64,000 nucleotides of DNA, from assembly GCF_022965805.1 (NCBI RefSeq), contig NW_027331299.1, positions 1-64,000 on the forward strand, given 5' to 3'. A program made the position numbers and the translations under genes. The notes beneath the pieces were generated by a model. The model was given only the letters and a program-made list of their open reading frames with translations, was not told the DNA's origin and ran no database searches. Origin of the DNA: Primulina eburnea (taxonomy: Eukaryota; Streptophyta; Magnoliopsida; Lamiales; Gesneriaceae). This document shows, one piece after another, positions 22,901 through 34,800 of this stretch; the first letter of the stretch is position 1; each line of letters opens with the position of its first letter.

Positions 22901-25900
22901 TTGAGGATGACAAGTAGTAGATTACAACTTTATTGTGCAAAGTTTAGCCCATAAAGTAATCCATAAATAGAATCCCTCCCCTTCTTAGTCCTAGGCAACC
23001 CCAAAATAAAGTCCATAGAAATGTCAATCCAAGTTCTTTTAAGAATAGCACGCAAAAGTGTTCCCAAAGTTCTATTTACAACTTCAGTTTGTCCATCCGT
23101 TTGAGGATGACAAGTAGTAGATTACAACTTTATTGTGCAAAGTTTAGCCCATAAAGTAATCCATAAATAGAATCCCTCCCCTTCTTAGTCCTAGGCAACC
23201 CCAAAATAAAGTCCATAGAAATGTCAATCCAAGTTCTTTTAAGAATAGCACGCAAAAGTGTTCCCAAAGTTCTATTTACAACTTCAGTTTGTCCATCCGT
23301 TTGAGGATGACAAGTAGTAGATTACAACTTTATTGTGCAAAGTTTAGCCCATAAAGTAATCCATAAATAGAATCCCTCCCCTTCTTAGTCCTAGGCAACC
23401 CCAAAATAAAGTCCATAGAAATGTCAATCCAAGTTCTTTTAAGAATAGCACGCAAAAGTGTTCCCAAAGTTCTATTTACAACTTCAGTTTGTCCATCCGT
23501 TTGAGGATGACAAGTAGTAGATTACAACTTTATTGTGCAAAGTTTAGCCCATAAAGTAATCCATAAATAGAATCCCTCCCCTTCTTAGTCCTAGGCAACC
23601 CCAAAATAAAGTCCATAGAAATGTCAATCCAAGTTCTTTTAAGAATAGCACGCAAAAGTGTTCCCAAAGTTCTATTTACAACTTCAGTTTGTCCATCCGT
23701 TTGAGGATGACAAGTAGTAGATTACAACTTTATTGTGCAAAGTTTAGCCCATAAAGTAATCCATAAATAGAATCCCTCCCCTTCTTAGTCCTAGGCAACC
23801 CCAAAATAAAGTCCATAGAAATGTCAATCCAAGTTCTTTTAAGAATAGCACGCAAAAGTGTTCCCAAAGTTCTATTTACAACTTCAGTTTGTCCATCCGT
23901 TTGAGGATGACAAGTAGTAGATTACAACTTTATTGTGCAAAGTTTAGCCCATAAAGTAATCCATAAATAGAATCCATCCCCTTCTTAGTCCTAGGCAACC
24001 CCAAAATAAAGTCCATAGAAATGTCAATCCAAGTTCCTTTTAAGAATAGCACGCAAAAGTGTTCCCAAAGTTCTATTTACAACTTCAGTTTTTCCATCCG
24101 TTTGAGGATGACAAGTAGTAGATTACAACTTTATTGTGCAAAGTTTAGCCCATAAAGTAATCCATAAATAGAATCCCTCCCCTTCTTAGTCCTAGGCAAC
24201 CCCAAAATAAAGTCCATAGAAATGTCAATCCAAGTTCTTTTAAGAATAGCACGCAAAAGTGTTCTCAAAGTTCTATTTACAACTTCAGTTTGTCCATCCG
24301 TTTGAGGATGACAAGTAGTAGATTACAACTTTATTGTGCAAAGTTTAGCCCATAAAGTAATCCATAAATAGAATCCCTCCCCTTCTTAGTCCTAGGCAAC
24401 CCCAAAATAAAGTCCATAGAAATGTCAATCCAAGTTCTTTTAAGAATAGCACGCAAAAGTGTTCCCAAAGTTCTATTTACAACTTCAGTTTGTCCATCCG
24501 TTTGAGGATGACAAGTAGTAGATTACAACTTTATTGTGCAAAGTTTAGCCCATAAAGTAATCCATAAATAGAATCCCTCCCCTTCTTAGTCCTAGGCAAC
24601 CCCAAAATAAAGTCCATAGAAATGTCAATCCAAGTTCTTTTAAGAATAGCACGCAAAAGTGTTCCCAAAGTTCTATTTACAACTTCAGTTTGTCCATCCG
24701 TTTGAGGATGACAAGTAGTAGATTACAACTTTATTGTGCAAAGTTTAGCCCATAAAGTAATCCATAAATAGAATCCCTCCCCTTCTTAGTCCTAGGCAAC
24801 CCCAAAATAAAGTCCATAGAAATGTCAATCCAAGTTCTTTTAAGAATAGCACGCAAAAGTGTTCCCAAAGTTCTATTTACAACTTCAGTTTGTCCATCCG
24901 TTTGAGGATGACAAGTAGTAGATTACAACTTTATTGTGCAAAGTTTAGCCCATAAAGTAATCCATAAATAGAATCCCTCCCCTTCTTAGTCCTAGGCAAC
25001 CCCAAAATAAAGTCCATAGAAATGTCAATCCAAGTTCTTTTAAGAATAGCACGCAAAAGTGTTCCCAAAGTTCTATTTACAACTTCAGTTTGTCCATCCG
25101 TTTGAGGATGACAAGTAGTAGATTACAACTTTATTGTGCAAAGTTTAGCCCATAAAGTAATCCATAAATAGAATCCCTCCCCTTCTTAGTCCTAGGCAAC
25201 CCCAAAATAAAGTCCATAGAAATGTCAATCCAAGTTCTTTTAAGAATAGCACGCAAAAGTGTTCCCAAAGTTCTATTTACAACTTCAGTTTGTCCATCCG
25301 TTTGAGGATGACAAGTAGTAGATTACAACTTTATTGTGCAAAGTTTAGCCCATAAAGTAATCCATAAATAGAATCCCTCCCCTTCTTAGTCCTAGGCAAC
25401 CCCAAAATAAAGTCCATAGAAATGTCAATCCAAGTTCCTTTTAAGAATAGCACGCAAAAGTGTTCCCAAAGTTCTATTTACAACTTCAGTTTTTCCATCC
25501 GTTTGAGGATGACAAGTAGTAGATTACAACTTTATTGTGCAAAGTTTAGCCCATAAAGTAATCCATAAATAGAATCTCTCCCCTTCTTAGTCCTAGGCAA
25601 CCCCAAAATAAAGTCCATAGAAATGTCAATCCAAGTTCTTTTAAGAATAGCACGCAAACGTGTTCTCAAAGTTCTATTTACAACTTCAGTTTGTCCATCC
25701 GTTTGAGGATGACAAGTAGTAGATTACAACTTTATTGTGCAAAGTTTAGCCCATAAAAAAATCCATAAATAGAATCCCTCCCCTTCTTAGTCCTAGGCAA
25801 CCCCAAAATAAAGTCCATAGAAATGTCAATCCAAGTTCTTTTAAGAATAGCACGCAAAAGTGTTCTCAAAGTTCTATTTACAACTTCAGTTTGTCCATCC

Positions 25901-26487
25901 GTTTGAGGATGACAAGTAGTAGATTACAACTTTATTGTGCAAAGTTTAGCCCATAAAGTAATCCATAAATAGAATCCCTCCCCTTCTTAGTCCTAGGCAA
26001 CCCCAAAATAAAGTCCATAGAAATGTCAATACAAGTTCTTTTAAGAATAGCACGCAAAAGTGTTCCCAAAGTACTATTTACAACTTCAGTTTGTCCATCC
26101 GTTTGAGGATGACAAGTAGTAGATTACAACCTTATTGTGCAAAGTTTAGCCCATAATGTAATCCATAAATAGAATCCCTCCCCTTCTTAGTCCTAGGCAA
26201 CCCCAAAATAAAGTCCATAGAAATGTCAATCCAAGTTCTTCTAAGAATAGCACGCAAACGTGTTCCCAAAGTTCTATTGACAACTTCAGTTTGTCCATCC
26301 GTTTGAGGTTGACAAGTAGTAGATTACAACTTTATTGTGCAAAGTTTAGCCCATAAAAAAATCCATAAATAGAATCCCTCCCCTTCTTAGTCCTAGACAA
26401 CCCCAAAATAAAGTCCATAGAAATGTCAATCAAGTTCTTTTAAGAATAGCACGCAAAGTGTTCCCAAAGTTCTATTTACAACTTCAG
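16886..26487 (-). repeat. 200-bp satellite array, minus orientation, ~48 monomers
   Basis: Same monomer as 11954-16884 on the opposite strand. The period is exactly 200 bp in the even stretch (the block CTTCTTAGTCCTAGG recurs at 22981, 23181, 23381, 23581, 23781). Monomers between about 22.4 and 25.4 kb are nearly identical to one another, while those near 17-21 kb are more varied. The array ends at 26487, where the CRM-like element C begins. Confidence 0.95.
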
Positions 26488-27401
26488 TGATGCGAACGTG
26501 GACGTTCCAAGGAAAGCATGGGATCCTTTGCAGTTGCGGAGGGACCAATCACGAGGGGTCGACTAAAGAGATCAAGGAGGCGCTACAAGGAGTCATGAGC
26601 AAGCCGAAAGAGGTCGTGATGCATGGGAGTACGTTTGGAGGCCAACGGAATGTCATTCAAGCATTGTTGGAGAAACCCGAGGCCACACGGACGCGTACAC
26701 GGACCTACACACGGGGTCCGTGTCCTTTCCAAGCTGGGATGAGCAAATCCAGTGCCTACACGGACCTGGAGACGGACCCAGGCACGGGGTCCGTGCCCTG
26801 TGAAGTTGGCGAATACAGTGCCTACACGGACCCGTACACGGAGGTGAGCACGGGGTCCGTGTCCTTTGATCCAGATTGAAGATAGTACAGTATGTACACG
26901 GACCCAGACACGGAGGTCTGCACGGGGTCCGTGCCTAGCGTTTTCTGCGCGGATTTATTTCCTTTTCTAGAGTTTTATTTTTTTGGGAGACTAGATTGCA
27001 TGGTATCTTTTGATATATTGACTATGTTGGACGAAAAATTACACACAATACATATTTTATTTTGAGTTTATCAAAACTTTTGAGAATTTTCTCTCAACTT
27101 TTCAAAGCCAAGCTTTGTCAAATCAAATCAAACTTATCAAAGTCTTTAACTTTGTGGCGTTTGTCGATCGTTGCTTGTGCGGATTGTCGTAGGCAAAGTT
27201 CTTCGAAGGTTCGTATAGTTTTCGATTGTCTATCTTCGTGTTTATTTGTTGCTAAACTCTTGCTAGTTTAGAGGTGAATATCACACAATACTTGATTCAA
27301 AAGATCGGGAAAAACACACGAATCTTAATATCGTAATTGAATAGAGGGTGCGATTTATTTTTAATCGTGTTTGCTATTTATTCGTGTCAAGATTCATATC
27401 A
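26488..27401 (+). repeat. 5' LTR of element C (914 bp)
   Basis: Begins TGATGCGAACGTGG and ends TTCATATCA, two bases before the primer-binding site. Its first ~400 bases are homologous to the end of pol (41889-42282) but carry single-base losses that break the frame, for example at GTTGCGGAGG. It includes four hairpin units (26697-26935). It differs from the 3' copy at about ten sites over ~545 bp by eye. The remaining part, 26940-27401, is AT-rich and non-coding. Confidence 0.8.
26697..26935. repeat. Four hairpin units ACACGGACC...GGTCCGTG in the C 5' LTR
   Basis: Each unit pairs ACACGGACC with GGTCCGTG(T) around a short spacer. They start near 26697, 26757, 26823 and 26895, about 60-72 bases apart, most preceded by AGTGCCT or AGTATGT. 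The same four units are in the 3' LTR (about 42100-42340), where the first three are also the last codons of pol. Confidence 0.8.
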
Positions 27402-27403
27402 TT

Positions 27404-27417
27404 TGGTATCAGAGCCA
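27404..27417 (+). other. Primer-binding site of element C (initiator tRNA-Met)
   Basis: TGGTATCAGAGCCA, two bases after the LTR end. Confidence 0.9.
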
Positions 27418-28024
27418 GGTTTATTGAATTCAAGTAAATTATCTTGTTCTTAAATTGCAGATCTGTATTATTTCTTCGATTATTTTCAGATCTGTTTTGT
27501 TCTATCGTTCTTCGTAATTTTTTCGTGAATCTGTGATACACGAAATTTTGAGTTCTTTTCTTTTCTTTTGAATTTTCGGAATTCAAAGAGCAAAAAAAAA
27601 AAAAAAAAATACAAAAATTCCGAAAATTCACCATTATTTCTTTTTCATATATTGTTCTATTGTCTTCATAGAGTCATATTCAATTGTCTCACACAGTCAA
27701 AAATTTTTTATATATATTTATATTCGAATTGCTTGTCTACACAGTCCAAGTGAGTCGGTCGCATTTGTTCACGAGTTTGAACCTTGATTGTTTGATATCC
27801 CAAATACAAAGCTTGAGCACACTTTTGAGAGTACTTTCAAATTCGAGTGGAAACATTTGAGTGTGAGTGTTATTTCTTTTGAGTGACTAGTGAGTATTTG
27901 TTGTGAGCAAAAAAAAAAATTTGTGAGAAAAGACGAGTGAATTTCTTTGGAGTGACCGTGAGCATTTGGGTGAGGATTATTTTTTTCTACTAACCTTTTC
28001 TTGCAGGTACAAATTTGAAATTAA
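27418..28024 (+). other. Untranslated leader of element C
   Basis: AT-rich, no coding sequence. It contains a run of A's at about 27591-27609 and ends just before the gag start codon at 28025. Confidence 0.75.
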
Positions 28025-29376
28025 ATGGAGAGGGGGGTAGGAGATAGTTCGAATTCGGGGGTGTCTAAGGCCCAACTAGATGCGATGTTTGGGGATTTTG
28101 GTAGGATGATGACGACCCAAATGGAGTCGTTGAATGAGAGGTTGGATAAACTTGAGGTTAGTGTCAGTGGGGGTAAACCTAAGCCTAGGGATTTGGGTAG
28201 AGATGACGAGGAGTATGATCTAGGAGGAGGCGATGAGAGTCAAAATGAGAATTGGGGTAGGAATGGAAGAGATAGGGGACTTGGTAGAGGAAGAAGAGAA
28301 GCTATGAGGGGTAGATATGAGGAGACTAGGGAAGATGGTCATATGGGTAGCATTAAGATGAAAATCCCTTCATTCCATGGGAAATCTGACCCGGAGGCGT
28401 ACCTAGAATGGGAAAAGAGGGTAGAGTTCGTATTTGCATGTCACCACTACTCCGAACAAAAGAAGGTGAGGTTGGCGGTGGTTGAATTCTTAGACTATGC
28501 TCTCATTTGGTGGGATCAATTAGTGACCACTAAAAGAAAGTATAATGAGAGGCCTATTGAATCTTGGGATGAGATGAAGAGTGTAATGAGGAAGAGGTTT
28601 GTGCCTAACCATTACTATAGGGAGATGTTTAAGAGGTTACAAACTTTGAGGCAAGGGTTGAAGAGTGTTGAGGACTACTATAAGGAGATGGAAGTACTCA
28701 TGATTAGGGCAAATATTGAGGAGGATAATGAAGCAACTATGGCTCGTTTTCTTTGTGGTTTGAACAGGGAGATCCAAGATCAAGTGGAGCTTCGGCACTA
28801 CTTAGAACTAGACGAGATGGTGCAAATGGCCATAAAGGTGGAGCAACAACTCAAGAGGCGAGGAGTTGGCCGCACCAATCAAACCGGAGGTGCATCATCT
28901 TCTTGGAGATCAAATGTGGGGAAGCGTGAGGAGAACAAAGTGGTGGCCAAGCCCAAATTTGAGACCAAACAAGAGGCGCCTAAGCAAGGAGTCCAAGGTA
29001 AATCTGAAACTCCTTCTAATCGCTCTAGAGATGTTAGATGTTTTAGGTGTCAAGGGATGGGTCATATTTCTAGTGATTGTCCTAATAAGAGGGTGATGAT
29101 CTTGAATGATTATGGTGAGTATGAATCTCAAAGTGAGGGAGATGGCGAGGGTAGTGATGATGATATGCCTGAGTTGGAGGATCCCGATGAGGGATATGGG
29201 GCGGTTGTAGGAGAAGCGCTAGTGACTAGGCGAATCATGAGTGCCCAAGTCAAGAGTGAGGAGGCTAGCCAAAGGGAGAATTTGTTCCACACTAGGTGTT
29301 TTGTGAATGGTAGGGTTTGCAATGTCATCATAGATGGGGGGAGTTGCACTAATGTGGCTAGTGTTGAGTTGGTGGA
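28025..29376 (+). pseudogene. gag-pol: Gag and start of protease of element C (first part of a split gag-pol)
   Basis: The frame is open for 450 codons plus two bases, to the D insertion. It has a charged N-terminus, a retrotransposon gag domain at about residues 115-280 (IPSFHGKSDPEAYLEWEKRV to KRRG), a basic linker, and a CX2CX4HX4C knuckle (C339, C342, H347, C352). The protease active-site strand is IIDGGSC (D437), with DGG instead of the more usual DTG/DSG. A short acidic stretch lies between knuckle and protease. The frame reads on into the D LTR and stops at 29419; those last residues are not native. The phase at the break matches the phase at which pol resumes at 38649, so the frame was open before D arrived. 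It is now broken. Confidence 0.9.
29372..29376. other. Target-site duplication of element D, left copy
   Basis: GTGGA, repeated exactly at 38644-38648 on the other side of D. Five bases is the normal Ty3/gypsy duplication length. Confidence 0.95.
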
Positions 29377-29505
29377 TGTAATGCCCGGAAAATTAATCCT
29401 GTTAATCTGTAATTATTGAGATATAATTTGATATGATTATGAAAGGATTAATCGGGACACGAAATACAAGTACGTGTGAAAAGTGTGTGTATGTGTGCGA
29501 AGCAG

Positions 29506-29858
29506 CACGCACATGCGCGGTTATACGCGCGCACATGCGCGAGAAATACAGTGGAGTTGGCGCACATGCGCGATGAGGATGCGCGCACATGCGCGGAAAC
29601 TCCAGAAGGCTTCGCGCATATGCGCGGAAGCGAGTCGCGCATATGCGCAAGCTGCCGAGACTGCCATCGCGAAGTCCAGTAGGTTCGGCGCACATGCGCG
29701 GCGGGAAGCGCGCATATGCGCGAGTGGATGCTTGCGGAGACAGTAGGTCTCGCGCATATGCGCGATGTCAATGCGCGCATATGCGCGAGGCGAGGTGTGC
29801 GCACGCGCCGAGACATGGTCTCGCGCATATGCGCGAAGACCATGCGCGCATATGCGCG
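29506..29858. repeat. Array of ~12 palindromes CGCGCATATGCGCG in the D 5' LTR
   Basis: GCGC(A)TATGCGC and GCGCACATGCGC forms occur near 29507, 29528, 29560, 29581, 29612, 29635, 29687, 29708, 29749, 29772, 29820 and 29842, with a degraded copy near 29798. Many are in pairs about 21-23 bases apart. CGCGCATATGCGCG is a perfect 14-bp palindrome rich in CpG. The left half of the array has mostly ACATG centres and the right half mostly ATATG. It ends about 50 bases before the TATA stretch. Confidence 0.9.
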
Positions 29859-29906
29859 AGAGGATTTGTGCGAAATTTCAAGGCGACACGTAGCTAGTGC
29901 ATGCAA

Positions 29907-29914
29907 TATATATA
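29907..29914 (+). promoter_or_regulatory. TATA box candidate of the D 5' LTR
   Basis: TATATATA following CATGCAA, the same context as in the element B LTR. Confidence 0.6.
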
Positions 29915-30762
29915 CATATTGCATATGAATTCTTCAGAAACGAGAAGGGTAAGAATCGAGAAATCGAAACCAACTTCACATTTGATTTTAGAATTCAATC
30001 GTGCGATCAATCCGTCCGTCTGATTTTAAATCCGACTTCGGTACCGAGTTCCTAGCAACGTAGGCTACACTTTGACGTAAGTTTTGCTACGTTTTGACAT
30101 GCTTTGAATTTATGCTATTGTCAGAATTAAATGGAACTCATATATGTTGTTCTTGACATAGTAGACATCATAGAATCGAAGTCAGATTAAGAAATAGACT
30201 GATTATGGAATTGTTATGAATTTCTGATTATAATCAGTTGAGATTGGACATAGTTGAATTATGGATTGATTATAGATTGTACTGGATATGAGTTATGGAT
30301 TGTAACTGTTATCTGGTGTATTGGTATTGACGGGGATATTGGAATTATACCGTTATACCGTTGATATTGAATTAAATCCAGATTGATCAAATTGTTATGG
30401 AATTGACTGGTATATTGATATGAGATTATTGATATTGTCAGTACCAGACAGATTGTGAGTTCAGGACTTTGACCGAGCGGGAAACCGAGACTGCAACGAA
30501 AGGTATAAGTCAATGTGGTATTGGGAAATGGACTTGAGTCGGTTTAGACTTGGGTTTCCCTAAATCACATACTTTACTTTATTGCATTGATATTTGCATT
30601 GATTGATTATATACTTGTTCTCTGGAGTTTAGACAGCAGGTATTAGAGGAGTCATCTTATGACAGAAGTGCCGTTAGTGGTAGGATCATCACGGGCACAT
30701 TGCACGATGTCATAAGATGGTGTATTGGCGGATGTGCCAAAGTTTGTCACTGGATGTTTGGC

Positions 30763-31068
30763 TATCGATGTGGATAGGATGGTGGCTTTTTCTATTACTG
30801 TTAATCAATAGTGTATCGATGTGGATAGATTAGTAGCTCTTCTATTACTGTTAATCGATGTCATATCGATGTGGATAGAATTAGAGTTGCTTCTATTACT
30901 GTTGATCGGTACTATATTGATTTGGATAGAATCATAGCTTCCTCTATTACTGGTAATCGATACCGTATCGATGTGAATAGAACTGGAGTCTTTTCTATTA
31001 CTGTTGATCGATACCATATCGGCGTGGATAGAACTGGAGTCTTTTCTATCACTGTTAGTCGATATACA
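30763..31068. repeat. 51-bp minisatellite, six copies, in the D 5' LTR
   Basis: Unit starts TATCGATGTGGATAGA and includes TTCTATTACTGTT. Starts are near 30763, 30814, 30864, 30915, 30966 and 31017. Since 51 is a multiple of three, the array gives periodic open frames on both strands; there is no sign these are genes. Non-identical units imply the array is older than this insertion. The second LTR has the same array at 37817-38122. Confidence 0.9.
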
Positions 31069-31273
31069 CATGCCAACTTCTGGAAACCGGGATCCCTAGA
31101 CTAGGATTGAGTCTAGTCTGAATTATGATTGATGTCGACAGTTTGATTTGTATTGTTTATGTTTCAGACTTTGTTACATATTCATGTTACCTGATTACAT
31201 GCTTTATATTGTTTATATGATTGCATGTTTCATTGATTTATACTGGGGATTATATTCTCACCGGTATATCCGG

Positions 31274-31307
31274 CTGTTGTCTTGTCTGTATGTGTACTTG
31301 ACAACAG
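31274..31307 (+). other. Conserved hairpin in the D 5' LTR
   Basis: CTGTTGTC (31274-31281) pairs with GACAACAG (31300-31307). Also in the 3' LTR at 38328-38361. Upstream is CCGGTATATCCGG. Confidence 0.6.
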
Positions 31308-31594
31308 GTGGGACAGGATCAGGGTCCAGGAGATGAAGAGAGAGATTGTGATTAGCGTGGTGGCACCGGACTTGGACTAGAGATAGGGTTGAACACTTGA
31401 TAGTAGTTGTCAAACCCTAGTTTGAATAAATGTGTTGTAATACAGGACTTGTATTCTATATACTGATATGTATATATAGTTTGATTTCACTACGTTCCGC
31501 ATTTTAAAAAAAAAATTTTAGACCCTGTTTTAATTGATTAATTAGTCCCAATTATGATTAAGAACTTGATTAGCGTCCGGGTCCCCACAACAGG

Positions 31595-31608
31595 TGGTAT
31601 CAGAGCCA
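31595..31608 (+). other. Primer-binding site of element D (initiator tRNA-Met)
   Basis: TGGTATCAGAGCCA, five bases after the LTR end, the same spacing as in element B. Confidence 0.95.
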
Positions 31609-31830
31609 TAGATCCCTTAGATTGAGATAGAAGCTAGTGAGCGGGGTAGATTGATTTTCTTTCCTGCTTTTGATTGCTAGCATGATTCCTGTTTTAATAT
31701 ATGCTACCTGAATTATCTGATATTGATATGGTATTGTATATTATTGGAATGGATCAGCTGTAAGATGATCCGAGGAGGATTGAAACTGGTAAGTGGTATT
31801 TGGAATTACTAACCTCTTCGATTATCAGAT

Positions 31831-34800
31831 ATGCCTCCGAGAAGGATACCAGAACAGGGAAGTACCTCGAATCCTCCCATGGATGTGACCCCTACTCCAA
31901 TGGAGCAATTGCTGAAAAGATTTCAGTCATTCCATCCACCGACTTTGAAAGGAACGGAGAATTCCGTGGAATGTGAAAGTTGGTTGGACGACATTGAATC
32001 ACTGTTTAACTCCTTGGAGTATACGGAGGAAAAGAGGGTGAAACTGATCGGACACCAGATGCATGACGTTGCTAAACACTGGTGGAATACGACAAAACTG
32101 GCTTTGGAATTACGAGGTACGGCCATTACCTGGAATGTGTTTAAGACTGAATTTTATCTACGGTTCTTTCCAGTTTCATATAGGAAGGACAAGGGAGCCG
32201 AGTTTGCAAACTTGAGACAGGGCCAGTTAAACATTGAGGATTATGTGGCTAAGTTTTCTACTCTGCTTCGCTTTGCCCCTCATGTGGCTGGGAGTGATGA
32301 GGCCGTTGCAGACCAGTTCATCAATGGTCTAAATCCTGAAATCTTTACCCTGGTGAATACTGGAAGGCCAAACAATTTTACTGATGCCTTAAACCGAGCC
32401 AAGGGAGCTGAAGCCGGATTGATAAGACAGAAAGAGGCTTCGTTTGTGCCTTCAGCACCGAGTTCACAGATGCCTCCACCATTTCCTCGATTTGACAGCG
32501 GCGGTGGAAGTGGGAAGAAAGACTTCCTGAAGGCTAAGGGGAAGAAATTCAAGAAAGCTGGGAGTAGCTCCTCTAGCTCGAGTGGCTCTAGACAGACTAG
32601 TCAGGGCCAGAGTTATACAGGACCATACTGTAGCACCTGTGGAGGGAGGCATTCCACAGAGCAGTGCAGAGGAGTGTTCGGCAACTGCCGTATCTGTAAG
32701 CAGCATGGACACTTTGCTCGAGTGTGTCCCCAGAGAGGTGCCCAGGGATCACAGGCAGCTGAGTCATCTGGATCAGTTGCTCAGACAGGGAGACGACCCT
32801 CTGCCGTGCATTCCTTTCAGCCAGCACCGTCCACTCTAGCACAGCAGAGGCCAGGAGGGGGCCAGACAGCGAGCCAGCCTCCTAGACAGCAGGCCCGATT
32901 GTTTGCTCTGACTGAGGAACAAGCTCAGGATGCACCTGATGATGTTGTGGCAGGTAACTGTTTTATTTCTGGTTATCCTGCCTATGTATTGATTGATACT
33001 GGTGCATCACATACTTTCATATCTGAGCGATTTGCTTTAATGCATTCATTGCCTGTTGAGTCCTTAGCTACTGTAGTATCTGTCACGTCTCCGTTAGGAA
33101 CAGGTTTGATATCGGTGAAATCTGTGAAATCGTGTATACTGCAGTACGACGGGCATACGATTGATCTAGACTGTACTGTGCTTGGGTTATCTGATTTTGA
33201 TTGTATTGTCGGTATCGACATGTTGACCAAGTACCGGGCTACAGTCGACTGTTTCCACAAGATAGTTCGATTCAAACCTGAAATGGCTGAAGAGTGGAAA
33301 TTTTATGGTAAGGGTTCTCGTTCTAGAATTCCTTTGATATCTGCAATGAATATGACTCGATTATTGCAGAAGGGAGCGGATGGATTCCTGGTATATTCAA
33401 TTGATTTACTGAAGAAGAGCCCATCATTGGCGGATTTGCCAGTGGTGTGCGAATTTGCTGATGTCTTTCCAGACGAGATTCCTGGATTGCCTCCGATTCG
33501 AGAGATAGACTTCAGCATAGAGTTAATGCCAGGAACAGTTCCGATTTCGAGAGCTCCATACCGGATGGCACCAATCGAATTGAAAGAGTTGAAGGAACAG
33601 TTGGAGGATTTACTGGCCAAGGGATATATCAGACCGAGTGTATCTCCTTGGGGTGCTCCAGTACTGTTCGTGAGGAAGAAAGACGGGTCGATGAGACTTT
33701 GTATTGACTACCGGCAACTGAACAAGGCAACGGTAAAGAATAAATATCCATTGCCTCGTATTGATGATCTGTTTGATCAGTTGCAAGGTTCATCTGTTTA
33801 TTCCAAGATCGATTTGAGATCTGGATACCATCAATTGAGAGTCAGGGACTCTGATATCTCAAAGACTGCATTTAGAACCAGGTATGGACACTATGAGTTT
33901 ATTGTCATGCCTTTTGGTTTGACGAATGCACCGGCGGTATTTATGGGATTGATGAACCGTGTCTTTCAAAAATATTTGGATGATTTTGTTATCATATTCA
34001 TCGATGATATATTGATTTATTCAAAGAATATGATTGAACATGCTAATCATCTAAGGACTGTGTTGAGAATTCTGAGAGCTGAGAAGTTGTATGCGAAACT
34101 GTCAAAATGCGAGTTTTGGTTGAAACAGGTAGTGTTTTTGGGTCACATTATATCGGGAGACGGTATATCAGTTGATCCCAGTAAGGTTGAAGCCGTGATT
34201 AGTTGGCCAAGACCTACATCTGTGCCAGAAATTCGTAGTTTTATGGGTTTGGCAGGGTATTACCGACGTTTTATCCAAGATTTTTCGAGTATTGCCAAGC
34301 CTATTACGCAGCTAACTCAGAAGAATGCTCCGTTTAACTGGTCTGAAGACTGTGAGACTAGTTTTCTGGAACTGAAGAAAAGATTAACCAGTGCGCCTGT
34401 TTTGACGATTCCTTCAGGTACTGGTGACTTTGTTGTTTATTGTGATGCATCTCACCGAGGATTGGGTTGTGTTTTGATGCAGCAAGGGCATGTGATTGCT
34501 TATGCCTCAAGACAGCTGAAACCCCATGAAACTCGTTACCCAATTCATGATCTTGAATTGGCAGCCATAGTCTTTGCACTGAAGATATGGCGACATTACC
34601 TTTACGGTGAGAAATTCGAGATTTATTCTGATCACAAAAGCTTGAAATATCTGTTTTCACAATCAGAGTTGAATATGAGACAGCGGAGGTGGCTGGATTT
34701 ATTGAAAGACTTTGATTGTGAGATTAAATACTATCCAGGGAAGTCCAATGCAGCAGCAGATGCACTGAGTCGAAAGGTATGTGCACTATCCTTGTCGACT

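Larger units (their letters stand above)
29377..31589 (+). repeat. 5' LTR of element D
   Basis: Begins TGTAATGCCCGG and ends GGTCCCCACA. Holds a palindrome array (29506-29858), a TATA stretch (29907-29914), a 51-bp minisatellite (30763-31068) and the CTGTTGTC hairpin (31274-31307). Small open frames on both strands across the palindromes are by-products of the repeats. Confidence 0.95.

Noticed and set aside
11954..26487. A giant CRISPR or gene-family tandem array
   Set aside because: Contiguous 200-bp units with no unique spacers and no kept reading frame; it is a satellite.
26487..26879. A 130-codon frame beginning at 26487
   Set aside because: It is the frameshifted copy of the pol end within the C 5' LTR; the ATG is made at the satellite/LTR joint.
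27374..27753. Open frames around the poly-A run in the C leader
   Set aside because: Low-complexity Lys/Phe runs from the homopolymer, in an untranslated leader.
29506..29858. CRISPR-like array of short repeats with spacers
   Set aside because: Plant retrotransposon LTR context, palindromic 14-bp units, irregular spacers, no cas genes.
29402..29928. Several overlapping open frames rich in Ala, Arg, His, Cys and Met on both strands (again at 36456-36982)
   Set aside because: They arise from the CGCGCATATGCGCG palindromes, which read alike on both strands. No homology to any protein I know.
30805..31104. Periodic 77-88-codon frames on both strands of the D LTR
   Set aside because: Product of the 51-bp minisatellite, a multiple of three.
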